Part shown: positions 26,863-34,938 of the stretch, in pieces
Position numbering within the stretch: position 1 is the first letter of the stretch
Layout: each line of letters starts with the position of its first letter
Assembly (NCBI RefSeq): GCF_021233055.1
Contig: NZ_CP089543.1
Span: 117,562-181,561, forward strand
Length of the DNA: 64,000 nt
Origin: Spirosoma oryzicola
GTDB taxonomy: Bacteria > Bacteroidota > Bacteroidia > Cytophagales > Spirosomataceae
Reading direction: 5' to 3'
Translations under genes and position numbers: made by a program
Notes under the pieces: generated by a model
The model's input: the letters and a program-made list of their open reading frames with translations, nothing else
Databases searched by the model: none
Told to the model about the DNA's origin: nothing

Positions 26863-28185
26863 ATGGCTATACCTAAGCAGATGCACCTAATTGCACAGCT
26901 GGCCAGTGGCCAGGGCATCGAACAGGGTGGGTGGCGGTGGCCCACCGAAGATGCCGGGGCCTTTATCAACGAGGACATCTACCTCAAAGCAGCCCAATTA
27001 GCCGAAAAGGCGAAGCTCGACGGTTTATTTATGACGGATGTACCCAGTGTCAACGTCGACCTGCGCAACCAGCCCCCACAAGCCAGCCTCGACCCGGTGG
27101 TGCTGATGGCTCTGATGGCCAAGGCCACCGAGCGCCTGGGCCTGGTAGCCACCATGTCCACCTCCCTTAGCGAGCCCTACACCATTGCCCGGGTCATGCG
27201 CTCGCTGGATCTGGTGAGCAAGGGCCGCGTAGGCTGGAACGTGGTGACTACGGGCACCCAGGAAGTGCTGCTTAACTACTTCCCCGGTGTTCTCGATCAT
27301 AGTCACAAGCACGCCCGTGCCCTGGAGGTGTGGGAAGCCGTGCTACGCCTGTGGGGCAGTTGGCCGGAGGGGGCCCTGAAACTGGACAAGGCGGGTATTT
27401 TTGCCGATGCCGCCCAGATTCAACCCATCAACTTCGAAGGCAAGTATGTTACCACGCGAGGCCCGATTCTGCTACCGCCCTCGCCCCAGGGCCAGCCGGT
27501 GATATTCACGGCCGGCGGGGGGCAGTACGGCTATGCGTTTGCAGCCACCAAAGCCGATGCCATGTACAGCAACCCGCCCACGCTCGATTACGCCAAGGCC
27601 TTCTGGCGGGAGCTATCAGCCAGCATCCGCCAGGCCGGCCGCAACCCGAATCAGTTTACCATCTACAATGGCATCGGGGTATCGATTGCTTCCTCGGAAC
27701 AGGAAGCGCTTCAACGCCGGGCCAGACTCGACGAGATGGGCGACCCGGCCTCCCGCCGGCAGTACCTGAGCCACATGTTGGGCATTCCGGTAGCCGAGCT
27801 GCCCCTGGACGCGCCCATTCCGGCCGCCTTGCTCCAGCGGGCTCGCCCTAATGCCCGCGACCAACGCTCGCCCTACGCCTACGACCTGGCCATGAAGGGT
27901 TTCACCATTCGGCAAGTGTTGGCCCACGGCCCCATCAACTACCACCCCATTTTTTTAGGCACGCCTGAGCAGGTGGCCGACAAGTTCCAACTCTGGTTTG
28001 AGGCTGGTGTGGGAAAAGGCTTCTGCGTAGTGCCCGATTCGGGTCTGGAATCGCTAACCGATTTTGTGGAGCAGGTCGTGCCGATTCTGCAAAAGCGTGG
28101 TCTGTTGCGTACGGAGTACAGCGGCACCACACTACGGCAGCATTTAGGCTTGCCCTACCAGAATGGCTTTCCTGATAAAGACTGA
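26863..28185 (+). CDS. Luciferase-like flavin-dependent monooxygenase (NtaA/DszA type)
   Basis: A 440-residue TIM-barrel enzyme of the LLM group, closest by eye to nitrilotriacetate and sulfur-compound monooxygenases. Landmarks: GGWRWPTEDAG near residue 25, GLFMTDVP, LGLVATMSTSLSEPYTIAR near 110, GRVGWNVVT and SPQGQPVIFTAGG near 205. These enzymes use reduced flavin from a separate reductase. No NtaB-like flavin reductase is next to it; the oxidoreductases that follow could play some part, which is only a guess. It has the same high G+C as the genes around it. Confidence 0.88.
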   Translation: MAIPKQMHLIAQLASGQGIEQGGWRWPTEDAGAFINEDIYLKAAQLAEKAKLDGLFMTDVPSVNVDLRNQPPQASLDPVVLMALMAKATERLGLVATMSTSLSEPYTIARVMRSLDLVSKGRVGWNVVTTGTQEVLLNYFPGVLDHSHKHARALEVWEAVLRLWGSWPEGALKLDKAGIFADAAQIQPINFEGKYVTTRGPILLPPSPQGQPVIFTAGGGQYGYAFAATKADAMYSNPPTLDYAKAFWRELSASIRQAGRNPNQFTIYNGIGVSIASSEQEALQRRARLDEMGDPASRRQYLSHMLGIPVAELPLDAPIPAALLQRARPNARDQRSPYAYDLAMKGFTIRQVLAHGPINYHPIFLGTPEQVADKFQLWFEAGVGKGFCVVPDSGLESLTDFVEQVVPILQKRGLLRTEYSGTTLRQHLGLPYQNGFPDKD

Positions 28186-28222
28186 AACGTTTCACAATCA
28201 ATTAACCAGTAAAGTAACGACT

Positions 28223-28969
28223 ATGAAGATTGGAATCATTGGCACCGGCCCTGTTGGTGGCTCTCTCACCAAAAACCTGGCTGCTCTCGGCCACCAGGTG
28301 AAAGTGACCAACACCCGCCAGCCGGCCGAGTTGGCTCAAAAAGCAAAGGAGCTGGGCGCTAGCCCTGCCACCCTGCAAGACGTGGTACGAGACGTGGACC
28401 TGGTTTTTATCGCCGTGCCCTTCAAGGTACTTGACGAGTTTCCCAAGGACCTATTCCGGTCGTTGCCCCCCGAGGTAATTGTGGTAGACACCGGCAACTA
28501 CTACCCCTTCCGGGACGAGAAGATCGACGCGCTGGAGCAGGGCACGCCCGAGAGTGTACTGGCGGCCGAGCAATTGGGTCGATCCATCATCAAAGCCTTC
28601 AACAACCTGCTGGCCGAAACAATTGCCAGTGGTGGTACCGCCCCCGGCACGCCCGGCCGCATCGCCCTTTCCATTGCGGGCGAGGACGAGCAGGCCAAGC
28701 AAGTCCTGGCCGACCTCTGCAACGATCTTGGCTTTGACGTAGTAGACGGGGGCACCCTGGCCGACTCCTGGCGGCAGCAGCCCGGCACCCCGGCCTACTG
28801 CACCGAGCTCACGGCCCCGGAGCTAACCCAGGCCCTGGCCAACGCCGTGCCCGGCAAGGCTCCGCAGATACGCGACGAAATTATCTCGGCGCTGATGCAA
28901 CGCGAAGCCTGGCCTACCCGCCAGGAAGTGGTAGCTGGCAACCGCGCCAAGCAGCAGGGTAAAATGTAG
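28223..28969 (+). CDS. F420-type NADP-binding oxidoreductase, copy 1
   Basis: A 248-residue Rossmann protein starting MKIGIIGTGPVGGSLTKNLA. The family is named for NADPH:F420 reductase, but most bacterial members have an unknown acceptor; F420 is not typical of Bacteroidota. Landmarks: VTNTRQP, DLVFIAVPF, VVDTGNYYP and DSWRQQPGTPAYCTEL. The start at 28223 is preferred to one at 28163, which would overlap the monooxygenase. A paralog at 30810 shares a 78-base stretch of identical DNA with it. Confidence 0.85.
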   Translation: MKIGIIGTGPVGGSLTKNLAALGHQVKVTNTRQPAELAQKAKELGASPATLQDVVRDVDLVFIAVPFKVLDEFPKDLFRSLPPEVIVVDTGNYYPFRDEKIDALEQGTPESVLAAEQLGRSIIKAFNNLLAETIASGGTAPGTPGRIALSIAGEDEQAKQVLADLCNDLGFDVVDGGTLADSWRQQPGTPAYCTELTAPELTQALANAVPGKAPQIRDEIISALMQREAWPTRQEVVAGNRAKQQGKM

Positions 28970-29070
28970 GTGGTCCCAGTGCCCCGCGTAGTTACTTTGT
29001 GTTCACGCTGGGCAGTGCTACTGCCTTTACAATCAGACTATTATTCTGACATGTCAACCTATTAAAACGT

Positions 29071-30180
29071 ATGAGCGAGCAACCGCTGCTGACCCCTTAT
29101 CACTCCGATAAGCTCATCCTGAAAAACCGCGTGGTGCTGGCGCCCATGACCCGCGCCCGCGCCGACAACGAAGGCAACGTGCCTACCGACCTGATGGTGA
29201 CCTACTACACACAGCGGGCCTCGGCGGGCCTGCTCATCTCGGAGGGCGCATTTGTGAGCCCCCAGGCCGTGGGCTACATCAACGTGCCGGGTATCTACTC
29301 GCAAGCGCAGGTGGCGGGCTGGAAAAAAATAACCGACGCGGTACACGCGCAGGGCAATCTGTTTTTTGCGCAGCTCTGGCACGTGGGTCGGCTGTCGCAC
29401 CCCGACATGCTGAACGGCAACCTGCCGCTGGCCCCGTCGGCCATTAACGCCCACGACAACGTGTATACGCCTAGCGGCTTTCTACCCACGGTGACGCCGG
29501 CCGCCATGACGGTCGCGCAAATCAAGCAAACGGTGGCCGACTTCGCGCAGGCCGCGCAAAACGCGCTGGCCGCCGGCTTCGATGGGGTGGAGTTGCATGC
29601 CGCCAACGCCTACCTGTTTCACCAGTTTTTTGCGCAATGCGCCAACACCCGCGCCGACGAGTACGGCGGTTCGCGGGAAAACCGGGCCCGGTTTCTCTTC
29701 GAGGTGCTGGAGGCAATGCAGACAGCGGACGTGGACCTGAGCAAGGTAGGCGTGCGACTCAACCCCTCGCTCGACGGCTTGGGCGGTATCACGGTTGACG
29801 CTGAAACCCTGCCCACGTTTGATTACATCGTGCAGCGCCTTAATGACTACGGCTTGGCTTACCTGCACCTGCTGGAGCCGTTCACCGACGTGAGCCAGAA
29901 TGCGCTTGCCGAATCCCACATTGCCCGGCGCTACCGCCCCCTCTACCAGGGCACGCTCATCATTAACAACGGCTTTGACCAGGAGAAAGGCAATACGATC
30001 CTGGCCGATGGGGAGGCTGACCTGGTGGCGTTTGGCAAACCCTTTATCGCTAACCCCGATCTGGTCGCGCGCTTTGCACAACACACGCCCCTGGCCAAAC
30101 CAGACAAGGAGACCTTGTACACGCCCGGCCCTAAAGGTTACACGGACTACCCGGCCTTAGCTGAACCGGTACCTCATTAA
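29071..30180 (+). CDS. Old Yellow Enzyme family alkene reductase
   Basis: A 369-residue FMN-dependent TIM-barrel enzyme that reduces activated C=C bonds or nitro groups with NAD(P)H. Landmarks: KNRVVLAPMTRARA at the N-terminus, QLWHVGRLSHP near residue 105, and ELHAANAYLFHQFF, whose H-x-x-N pair binds the substrate carbonyl. RADEYGGSRENRARF and FGKPFIANPDLV are also typical. The length is normal. It sits between the two F420-type genes. A remnant of a second OYE gene lies after copy 2. Confidence 0.92.
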   Translation: MSEQPLLTPYHSDKLILKNRVVLAPMTRARADNEGNVPTDLMVTYYTQRASAGLLISEGAFVSPQAVGYINVPGIYSQAQVAGWKKITDAVHAQGNLFFAQLWHVGRLSHPDMLNGNLPLAPSAINAHDNVYTPSGFLPTVTPAAMTVAQIKQTVADFAQAAQNALAAGFDGVELHAANAYLFHQFFAQCANTRADEYGGSRENRARFLFEVLEAMQTADVDLSKVGVRLNPSLDGLGGITVDAETLPTFDYIVQRLNDYGLAYLHLLEPFTDVSQNALAESHIARRYRPLYQGTLIINNGFDQEKGNTILADGEADLVAFGKPFIANPDLVARFAQHTPLAKPDKETLYTPGPKGYTDYPALAEPVPH

Positions 30181-30224
30181 GGCTGATTGTCAACTTTTAC
30201 GCAAAACATCTTATTTCCAATAGA

Positions 30225-30671
30225 ATGGCAACGAACATCATGCACTCGGCGCAGGCCAAATCGATCGGCGGGCGCGACGGCCGTATTGAATCAACTGACA
30301 ACGTACTCAACCTGGAGCTGACCATGCCCCGCGCCCTGGGTGGCCGCGCCCGAGAAGGCGCGACGAATCCCGAGCAACTGTTTGCGGCTGGCTATGCGGC
30401 TTGTTTCGGCAATGCCGTCATTCATACGGCCCGACAGGCGAAAGTAAGCGTGGGCAACATTTCCGTCGACGCTCGGGTAGAACTCTTCATGAACGAGGAT
30501 AATCTGCCAACGCTTGGCGTGGCTCTGCACGTGAACCTGCCCGACGTAGTCCAAGCCCAGGCCCAGGAAATCGTGGCCCAGGCTCACCAGACGTGCCCGT
30601 ACTCGCGCGCCACGCGCGGCAACATCGACGTCAATCTCATCGTCACCACCGATGCCGTAGTAGCCGCCTAG
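30225..30671 (+). CDS. Organic hydroperoxide resistance protein (Ohr/OsmC)
   Basis: A 148-residue peroxidase of the Ohr type, which reduces organic hydroperoxides with two cysteines. Both are present: Cys60 in GYAACFGNAV and Cys124 in HQTCPYSRATRGN. The subgroup is Ohr rather than OsmC, judged by NPEQLFAAGYAACF. It is 44 bases after the OYE gene, so the two are likely read together. Confidence 0.9.
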   Translation: MATNIMHSAQAKSIGGRDGRIESTDNVLNLELTMPRALGGRAREGATNPEQLFAAGYAACFGNAVIHTARQAKVSVGNISVDARVELFMNEDNLPTLGVALHVNLPDVVQAQAQEIVAQAHQTCPYSRATRGNIDVNLIVTTDAVVAA

Positions 30672-30809
30672 GCCGCCACGTTTGCAGAGCGAGCCTTGCG
30701 CCCTGCTCGAGAGCGACCCTAGACCGGGCGTAAGGTTCTTAGTTCATCTGGGCCCGCCTGTTTAGCGAGCTGATGTTACCCATTTTTTTCACTCTTGCTC
30801 ATTCTCTTT

Positions 30810-31553
30810 ATGAATATTGGCATTATCGGTACCGGTTCAATCGGGGCTACCCTCGCGCAAAAGCTGATGGCTGCCGGCCACCAGGTGAAAGTGACCAACA
30901 CCCGCCAGCCGGCCGAGTTGGCTCAAAAAGCAAAGGAGCTGGGCGCTAGCCCCGCCACCCTGCAAGACGTAGTACAGGACGTGGACCTGGTGTTCGTCAG
31001 CATCCCCTTGCATGTCATTCCAAAGCTGCCCGCTGGCCTGCTGCGCGACCTGCCCACGGAGGTAGTGGTGGCGGATACCAGCAACTACTACCCGCAACGG
31101 GACGGGAAAATCGACGCCTTAGAAAACGGGCAAGTCGAAAGCGTGTGGGTGGCCGAGCAGCTGGGTCGCCCCATCATCAAAGCTTACAACAATATTCTGT
31201 CCCAGACGCTGGTTGCGGGCAGCGATGCCCCCGGCACGTCCGGCCGCATCGCCATTTCGGTAGCTGGCGACGATGCGCAGGCCAAACAGCGCGTGGCCGA
31301 GCTCATCAGCGCTACAGGCTTTGACGTGGTAGACGCGGGCTCATTGGCCGATTCGTGGCGGCAGCAGCCCGGTACGCCGGCCTACTGCACCGAGCTCACG
31401 GCCCCGGAGCTGACCCAGGCGCTGGCCGCCGCCGTGCCGGGCAAGGGCCCACAGGTGCGCGATCAGATTATGGCCCAGCTCACGCAGCGCAACATGCCCC
31501 CCACGCGCGATGACCTCCTGGTCTTGAACCGCTCGCTGGGCATGGGCGTTTAG
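30810..31553 (+). CDS. F420-type NADP-binding oxidoreductase, copy 2
   Basis: A 247-residue paralog of the gene at 28223, starting MNIGIIGTGSIGATLAQKL. The dinucleotide-binding site and the DSWRQQPGTPAYCTEL block are kept. At 30875-30952 the DNA is identical to 28288-28365, although other parts of the genes differ a good deal. This points to gene conversion or selective retention after duplication. Confidence 0.85.
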   Translation: MNIGIIGTGSIGATLAQKLMAAGHQVKVTNTRQPAELAQKAKELGASPATLQDVVQDVDLVFVSIPLHVIPKLPAGLLRDLPTEVVVADTSNYYPQRDGKIDALENGQVESVWVAEQLGRPIIKAYNNILSQTLVAGSDAPGTSGRIAISVAGDDAQAKQRVAELISATGFDVVDAGSLADSWRQQPGTPAYCTELTAPELTQALAAAVPGKGPQVRDQIMAQLTQRNMPPTRDDLLVLNRSLGMGV

Positions 31554-31561
31554 GGCCAGGA

Positions 31562-31608
31562 GCCGGCCGCCATGACGGGAGCGCAAACCAAGCAAACAGT
31601 GGCCGACT
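31562..31608 (+). pseudogene. Remnant of a second Old Yellow Enzyme gene
   Basis: These 47 bases match 29496-29542 inside the OYE gene with four differences (the part encoding PAAMTVAQIKQTVAD). The rest of that gene is absent. The arrangement suggests that an F420-type plus OYE pair was once duplicated and the second OYE was deleted. Confidence 0.65.
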
Positions 31609-31651
31609 CGGCCCTAGCGCCTTAGTAGCCGCGCACGGCCCCACCGACCTA

Positions 31652-31703
31652 TTATAAATTCATAGTGACCTGACATGTTATAAATTCATAGTAACCTCAC
31701 ATG
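31652..31703. promoter_or_regulatory. 26-base tandem repeat leading into the NmrA start codon
   Basis: Two units of 26 bases (31652-31677 and 31678-31703) differ at two positions. Each ends in ATG, and the second ATG is the start of the following gene; the first is out of frame. The shared TTATAAATTCATAGTRACC looks like an operator or promoter motif. It may be a target for an HxlR-type regulator, by analogy with the other NmrA gene. Confidence 0.6.
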
Positions 31704-32609
31704 GGAAATAACCAAAACCCAACCGTCTTAGTCTTGGGCGCCAGCGGCACTATCGGCCGTCGAGTTATTAAAGACCTGGAAGGTCAAGCGGTTAACGTGC
31801 GCATCACCTCGCGCAAACAGGTGGTAGTAGACCAGCTTACCCGCGAAGGCAAAGACTGCACCTACCTGGACCTGGACGACCCTAGAACCTTCGCCCTGGC
31901 GCTGGCCGGGGTGGACCGGGTGTTTCTGCTAACCGGCTACACGGTGGCCATGCTCACCCAGAGCAAAACACTGGTAGATGCGGCCAAGAAAGCAGGCGTC
32001 CAGCATATTGTGCACGTAGGCGTGTTTGCGGAGTGGGATACGACCGATGCGCACTTTGCGTGGCACCAGATGATCGAAAAATACATCGAGGCCAGTGGCA
32101 TTGCCTGGACTCACCTCCACCCGAATATGTTTATGGAAGTATTTACGGGCCTGTACATCCCCAAAAACTTCACCTACACCGGCTATTGGGACGACCGTCG
32201 CATCGGCTACATTGCCTCTAGCGACATTGCGGCAATGGCCACCAAAGCGCTTGTCGAAGGGCCTCAGCGTCACGGTGGTCAACATTATTGGTTGAGCGTA
32301 GAAAGCTTTAACGGACAGGAAATTGCGGAGCTGTTGAGCGATGTTACCGGCCTCGACATCACGTATGAAAACAAAGGGCTCGAAGGCTTTAAAGGGGTAA
32401 TTGAGCAGGTGGTGGCCAACGGCGGGGAGAGCTGGTACGCGAACGCCAACATTGAGTTTGTGACGCAGATGCTCGATGGCAGAATGTCGTATATGTCGAT
32501 GGTGCAGAACGATATTCCGTACGTGCTGGGAAGACCGGCTAAAACACTTCGGGAATTTTTGGAGGAGCATAAGGCTGCCATAGTGGAGTCCGCCACCAAA
32601 AAATCGTAG
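31701..32609 (+). CDS. NmrA-like NAD(P)-binding protein, second copy
   Basis: A 302-residue paralog of the gene at 16750-17661. It has GASGTIGRRVIKDL, DRVFLLTGYTVAML, HIVHVGVF, WHQMIEKYIEASGIAWTHLH and a closing LGRPAKTLREF. It ends the G+C-rich region. Probably a redox or quinone-related oxidoreductase or sensor; the active chemistry cannot be read from sequence. Confidence 0.85.
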   Translation: MGNNQNPTVLVLGASGTIGRRVIKDLEGQAVNVRITSRKQVVVDQLTREGKDCTYLDLDDPRTFALALAGVDRVFLLTGYTVAMLTQSKTLVDAAKKAGVQHIVHVGVFAEWDTTDAHFAWHQMIEKYIEASGIAWTHLHPNMFMEVFTGLYIPKNFTYTGYWDDRRIGYIASSDIAAMATKALVEGPQRHGGQHYWLSVESFNGQEIAELLSDVTGLDITYENKGLEGFKGVIEQVVANGGESWYANANIEFVTQMLDGRMSYMSMVQNDIPYVLGRPAKTLREFLEEHKAAIVESATKKS

Positions 32610-32613
32610 TATT

Positions 32614-32670
32614 TTGTCCTGATATAAGTTATCCATTTTAAGCGAAAATTAGTGACCTATATCAGGACAA
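32614..32670. terminator. Inverted repeat after the second NmrA gene
   Basis: Arms at 32614-32626 and 32658-32670 pair over 13 bases with a 31-base centre. It begins five bases after the stop codon at 32609, which suits a terminator. Confidence 0.6.
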
Positions 32671-32769
32671 GTTATTCTTTTGGGGGCGCCCACTATTAAT
32701 CGTAGAGTAACTGTTAGTATATCGTCTCTTATAACGCCCCATTTGAGAAGCAGATAAATAAACAGCTGT

Positions 32770-32792
32770 CGTCTCAGGTAGGAGCCTTTTTC
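32770..32792 (+). repeat. GGAGCG-loop hairpin, left half only
   Basis: CGTCTCA and TAGGAGCCTTTTT follow the family pattern but the right arm is missing. It lies between two convergent gene ends, just before the Lrp-type gene's stop. Confidence 0.5.
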
Positions 32793-32801
32793 TAAGAAAG
32801 T

Positions 32802-33287
32802 TTAGTGGCGGCTCTGGGAAGAATACGGAATGGGCACCTGCAGACCAACTTTAACGAGTGACATGGCAACGCTGGTTTTGAAAGACTTTACGTTCGTATG
32901 GCTGAAAAAAATCTTTTGCGTCAGACGCCCATAGGCCTCCATAGAAGGGGTCAAAATGATTAATAAAAAATCGTAATCCCCCGTTACATAGTAGCATTGC
33001 TGCACTTCTGGAGTTCCCTCAAAGAGCGCCTTGGCCTCCTCGATATGGTCGATTCGTTCGCTACTTAAACTCACTTCAACCAGCAGCGTCACCAGCGCCC
33101 CTACTTTCTCCCGATTAAGTATAGAGGTATCGGCTGTGATGATCTTCTCCTCCCGCAGTCGCTTGATCCGCCGTTGGACCGCAGCCGCTGACAAACCAAT
33201 GGTTTCGGCGATGTCCCGTTGTGGCCTCATATTGTCGGCCTGTAATTCGCTCAGGATAGCCAGGTCAAATTTATCAAGGTCTTCCAT
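32802..33287 (-). CDS. Lrp/AsnC-family transcriptional regulator
   Basis: A 161-residue regulator from MEDLDKFD. The N-terminal helix-turn-helix includes RDIAETIGLSAAAVQRRIKR and the C-terminal part is the RAM effector-binding domain, with YYVTGDYDFLLII near residue 105. Such proteins respond to amino acids. It is divergent from an EamA exporter with 122 bases between them, a common arrangement in which the regulator controls amino-acid export. Confidence 0.88.
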   Translation of the reverse strand: MEDLDKFDLAILSELQADNMRPQRDIAETIGLSAAAVQRRIKRLREEKIITADTSILNREKVGALVTLLVEVSLSSERIDHIEEAKALFEGTPEVQQCYYVTGDYDFLLIILTPSMEAYGRLTQKIFFSHTNVKSFKTSVAMSLVKVGLQVPIPYSSQSRH

Positions 33288-33408
33288 ATCTAGGTGCCGG
33301 GTAGACAATCAACGAGTCAGAATTGCGTAAAGGGGTCAAAAATAGAGGAAAAGATGCAAACCTTATAAGCGAATTTTGCACGCTATTTCACATTGACTTC
33401 GCAATACG

Positions 33409-34320
33409 ATGGAATCAAAGACGATAAAAGGGGTTAGCTTAGCCATAGGGGCCGCCATACTTTGGGGGGTGTCGGGCACCGTGGGACAATTTCTCTTTGA
33501 GCACCGGCATATCAATGTGGAGTGGCTAATCACCACGCGAATGTTGCTATCGGGCGCTCTGCTGTTGAGCTTTTCTGGGTTGGTTGAAAAGGCCAATCTG
33601 CTGTCGATATGGAAGCACAAAAAAGACGCCCTGCAGTTGGGTGTTTTTAGTCTGGCCGGCATGCTGGCCGTTCAGTATACGTACTTTGCCGCCATCAACT
33701 ATTCCAATGCGGCCACGGCAACGGTGCTCCAATATTCAGGGCCAATTCTCATTGCGGTTTACCTGGCGATCAAAACCAGACGTATGCCTACAAGATCCGA
33801 AGTAGGGGCAATATTGCTGGCGATCTTTGGCACCGTGCTGCTGGTCACCCGGGGTGATATGATGAGCCTGTCAATTTCGGGCTTAGCCTTGCTGTTTGGG
33901 CTTGGGTCGGCGGTTACGCTGGCCATTTACACCTTACAACCGGCCCGTCTTTTAGCTAGGTATAGCTCCTCGCTGGTTATTGGCTGGGGCATGTTTTTTG
34001 GCGGTTTGGTTTTCTCGCTAGTCCGGGCACCGTGGCAGGTCAGCGGAACCTGGGACACACAAACCTATCTGGGTATGGGCTTTATTGTGGTCTTTGGGAC
34101 GTTGGTAGCTTTTTACGCCTATATGTCAGCCGTGAAGCTAATTGGTGGTCAGAGAGCTAGTTTATTGGCCTCGGCCGAGCCCCTCTCCGCGGCTCTGATC
34201 GCGGTGATGTGGCTTGGGCTCTCCTTCACGGGTCCGGAATGGCTTGGCAGTTTTTGTATTATTTCGACAATCTTTCTGTTGAGCAAGCAGTCGGGTTCGC
34301 CAGACTCCCATCCTGGCTAA
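33409..34320 (+). CDS. EamA/DMT-family exporter
   Basis: A 303-residue membrane protein with about ten hydrophobic segments in two repeats of five, the EamA layout. GVSLAIGAAILWGVSGTVGQ opens the first repeat and GMGFIVVFGTLVAFYAYMSA lies in the second; SAEPLSAALIAVMWLG near the end is a typical EamA hallmark. Relatives export amino acids or other small metabolites. It is divergent from the Lrp-type regulator, supporting an amino-acid role. Confidence 0.88.
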   Translation: MESKTIKGVSLAIGAAILWGVSGTVGQFLFEHRHINVEWLITTRMLLSGALLLSFSGLVEKANLLSIWKHKKDALQLGVFSLAGMLAVQYTYFAAINYSNAATATVLQYSGPILIAVYLAIKTRRMPTRSEVGAILLAIFGTVLLVTRGDMMSLSISGLALLFGLGSAVTLAIYTLQPARLLARYSSSLVIGWGMFFGGLVFSLVRAPWQVSGTWDTQTYLGMGFIVVFGTLVAFYAYMSAVKLIGGQRASLLASAEPLSAALIAVMWLGLSFTGPEWLGSFCIISTIFLLSKQSGSPDSHPG

Positions 34321-34360
34321 CAACTTAACTTTAGTTCCGTCGAATCCTCAAATCGATATT

Positions 34361-34389
34361 CGTCTCAGGAGGGAGCGTTTATGTGAGAT
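34361..34389 (+). repeat. GGAGCG-loop hairpin
   Basis: The stem GTCTCA/TGAGAT pairs over six bases (one G-T) around a loop with GGGAGCGTTTA. It lies 40 bases after the EamA stop and before the end of a convergent pseudogene. Confidence 0.65.
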
Positions 34390-34430
34390 TAGACTACCGA
34401 TCTAGTGACTAGGGTGATAAACCGGGTTAG

Positions 34431-34846
34431 GACGGTACAACCAGTTTACCCGCGCCCTGGTCACTTCCCATAAAGTGATGCGCTACCACGATCTGCTCTA
34501 AGGTAAATGTTCCGCTGCCCCTAATCAGATTTGACCCGCTTCAACTTGCCGGATGTAGTGTTGAAACGCCATCGCCGGATTCGTAACCTGACCGCTATTG
34601 TAAGTGGTCAGCCGCCCCATAGCCGGAATAAAGTCCATTGGTACAAACTGAGGACTCGACCAGCTTTCGGCCAGCATCCCACTCATAGACCCGGTACTGC
34701 CGAGTTTGAGACAACGTAGCGAGGCCTGTAAGGTAGAGCTGCCAACCAATTCCACCACTTTATCGACGCCTTCCGGATAAATAGACCGCACGGCCTCCGT
34801 CAATTGACCGTTGTCGACCAATACGTGTGCCGCCCTTTAAGTTTGT
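34431..34846 (-). pseudogene. Quinone oxidoreductase / zinc-type alcohol dehydrogenase remnant
   Basis: The C-terminal third of a medium-chain dehydrogenase. VDNGQLTEAVRSIYPEG, KVVELVGSSTLQ and FIPAMGRLTTYNSGQV are readable to about 34525. A frameshift then moves the tail to another frame, where FTLEQIVVAHHFM and GAGKLVV complete the domain. The whole N-terminal and cofactor-binding part is missing beyond 34846. No function is expected. Confidence 0.75.
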
Positions 34847-34938
34847 AGTAACCCGTCCGTCAGCTTTAAACTATATACACCGGTTGCGGTTCATAGTACG
34901 TTGATTGGCGCAAACTTAAGATTGACTGACCATTACGT

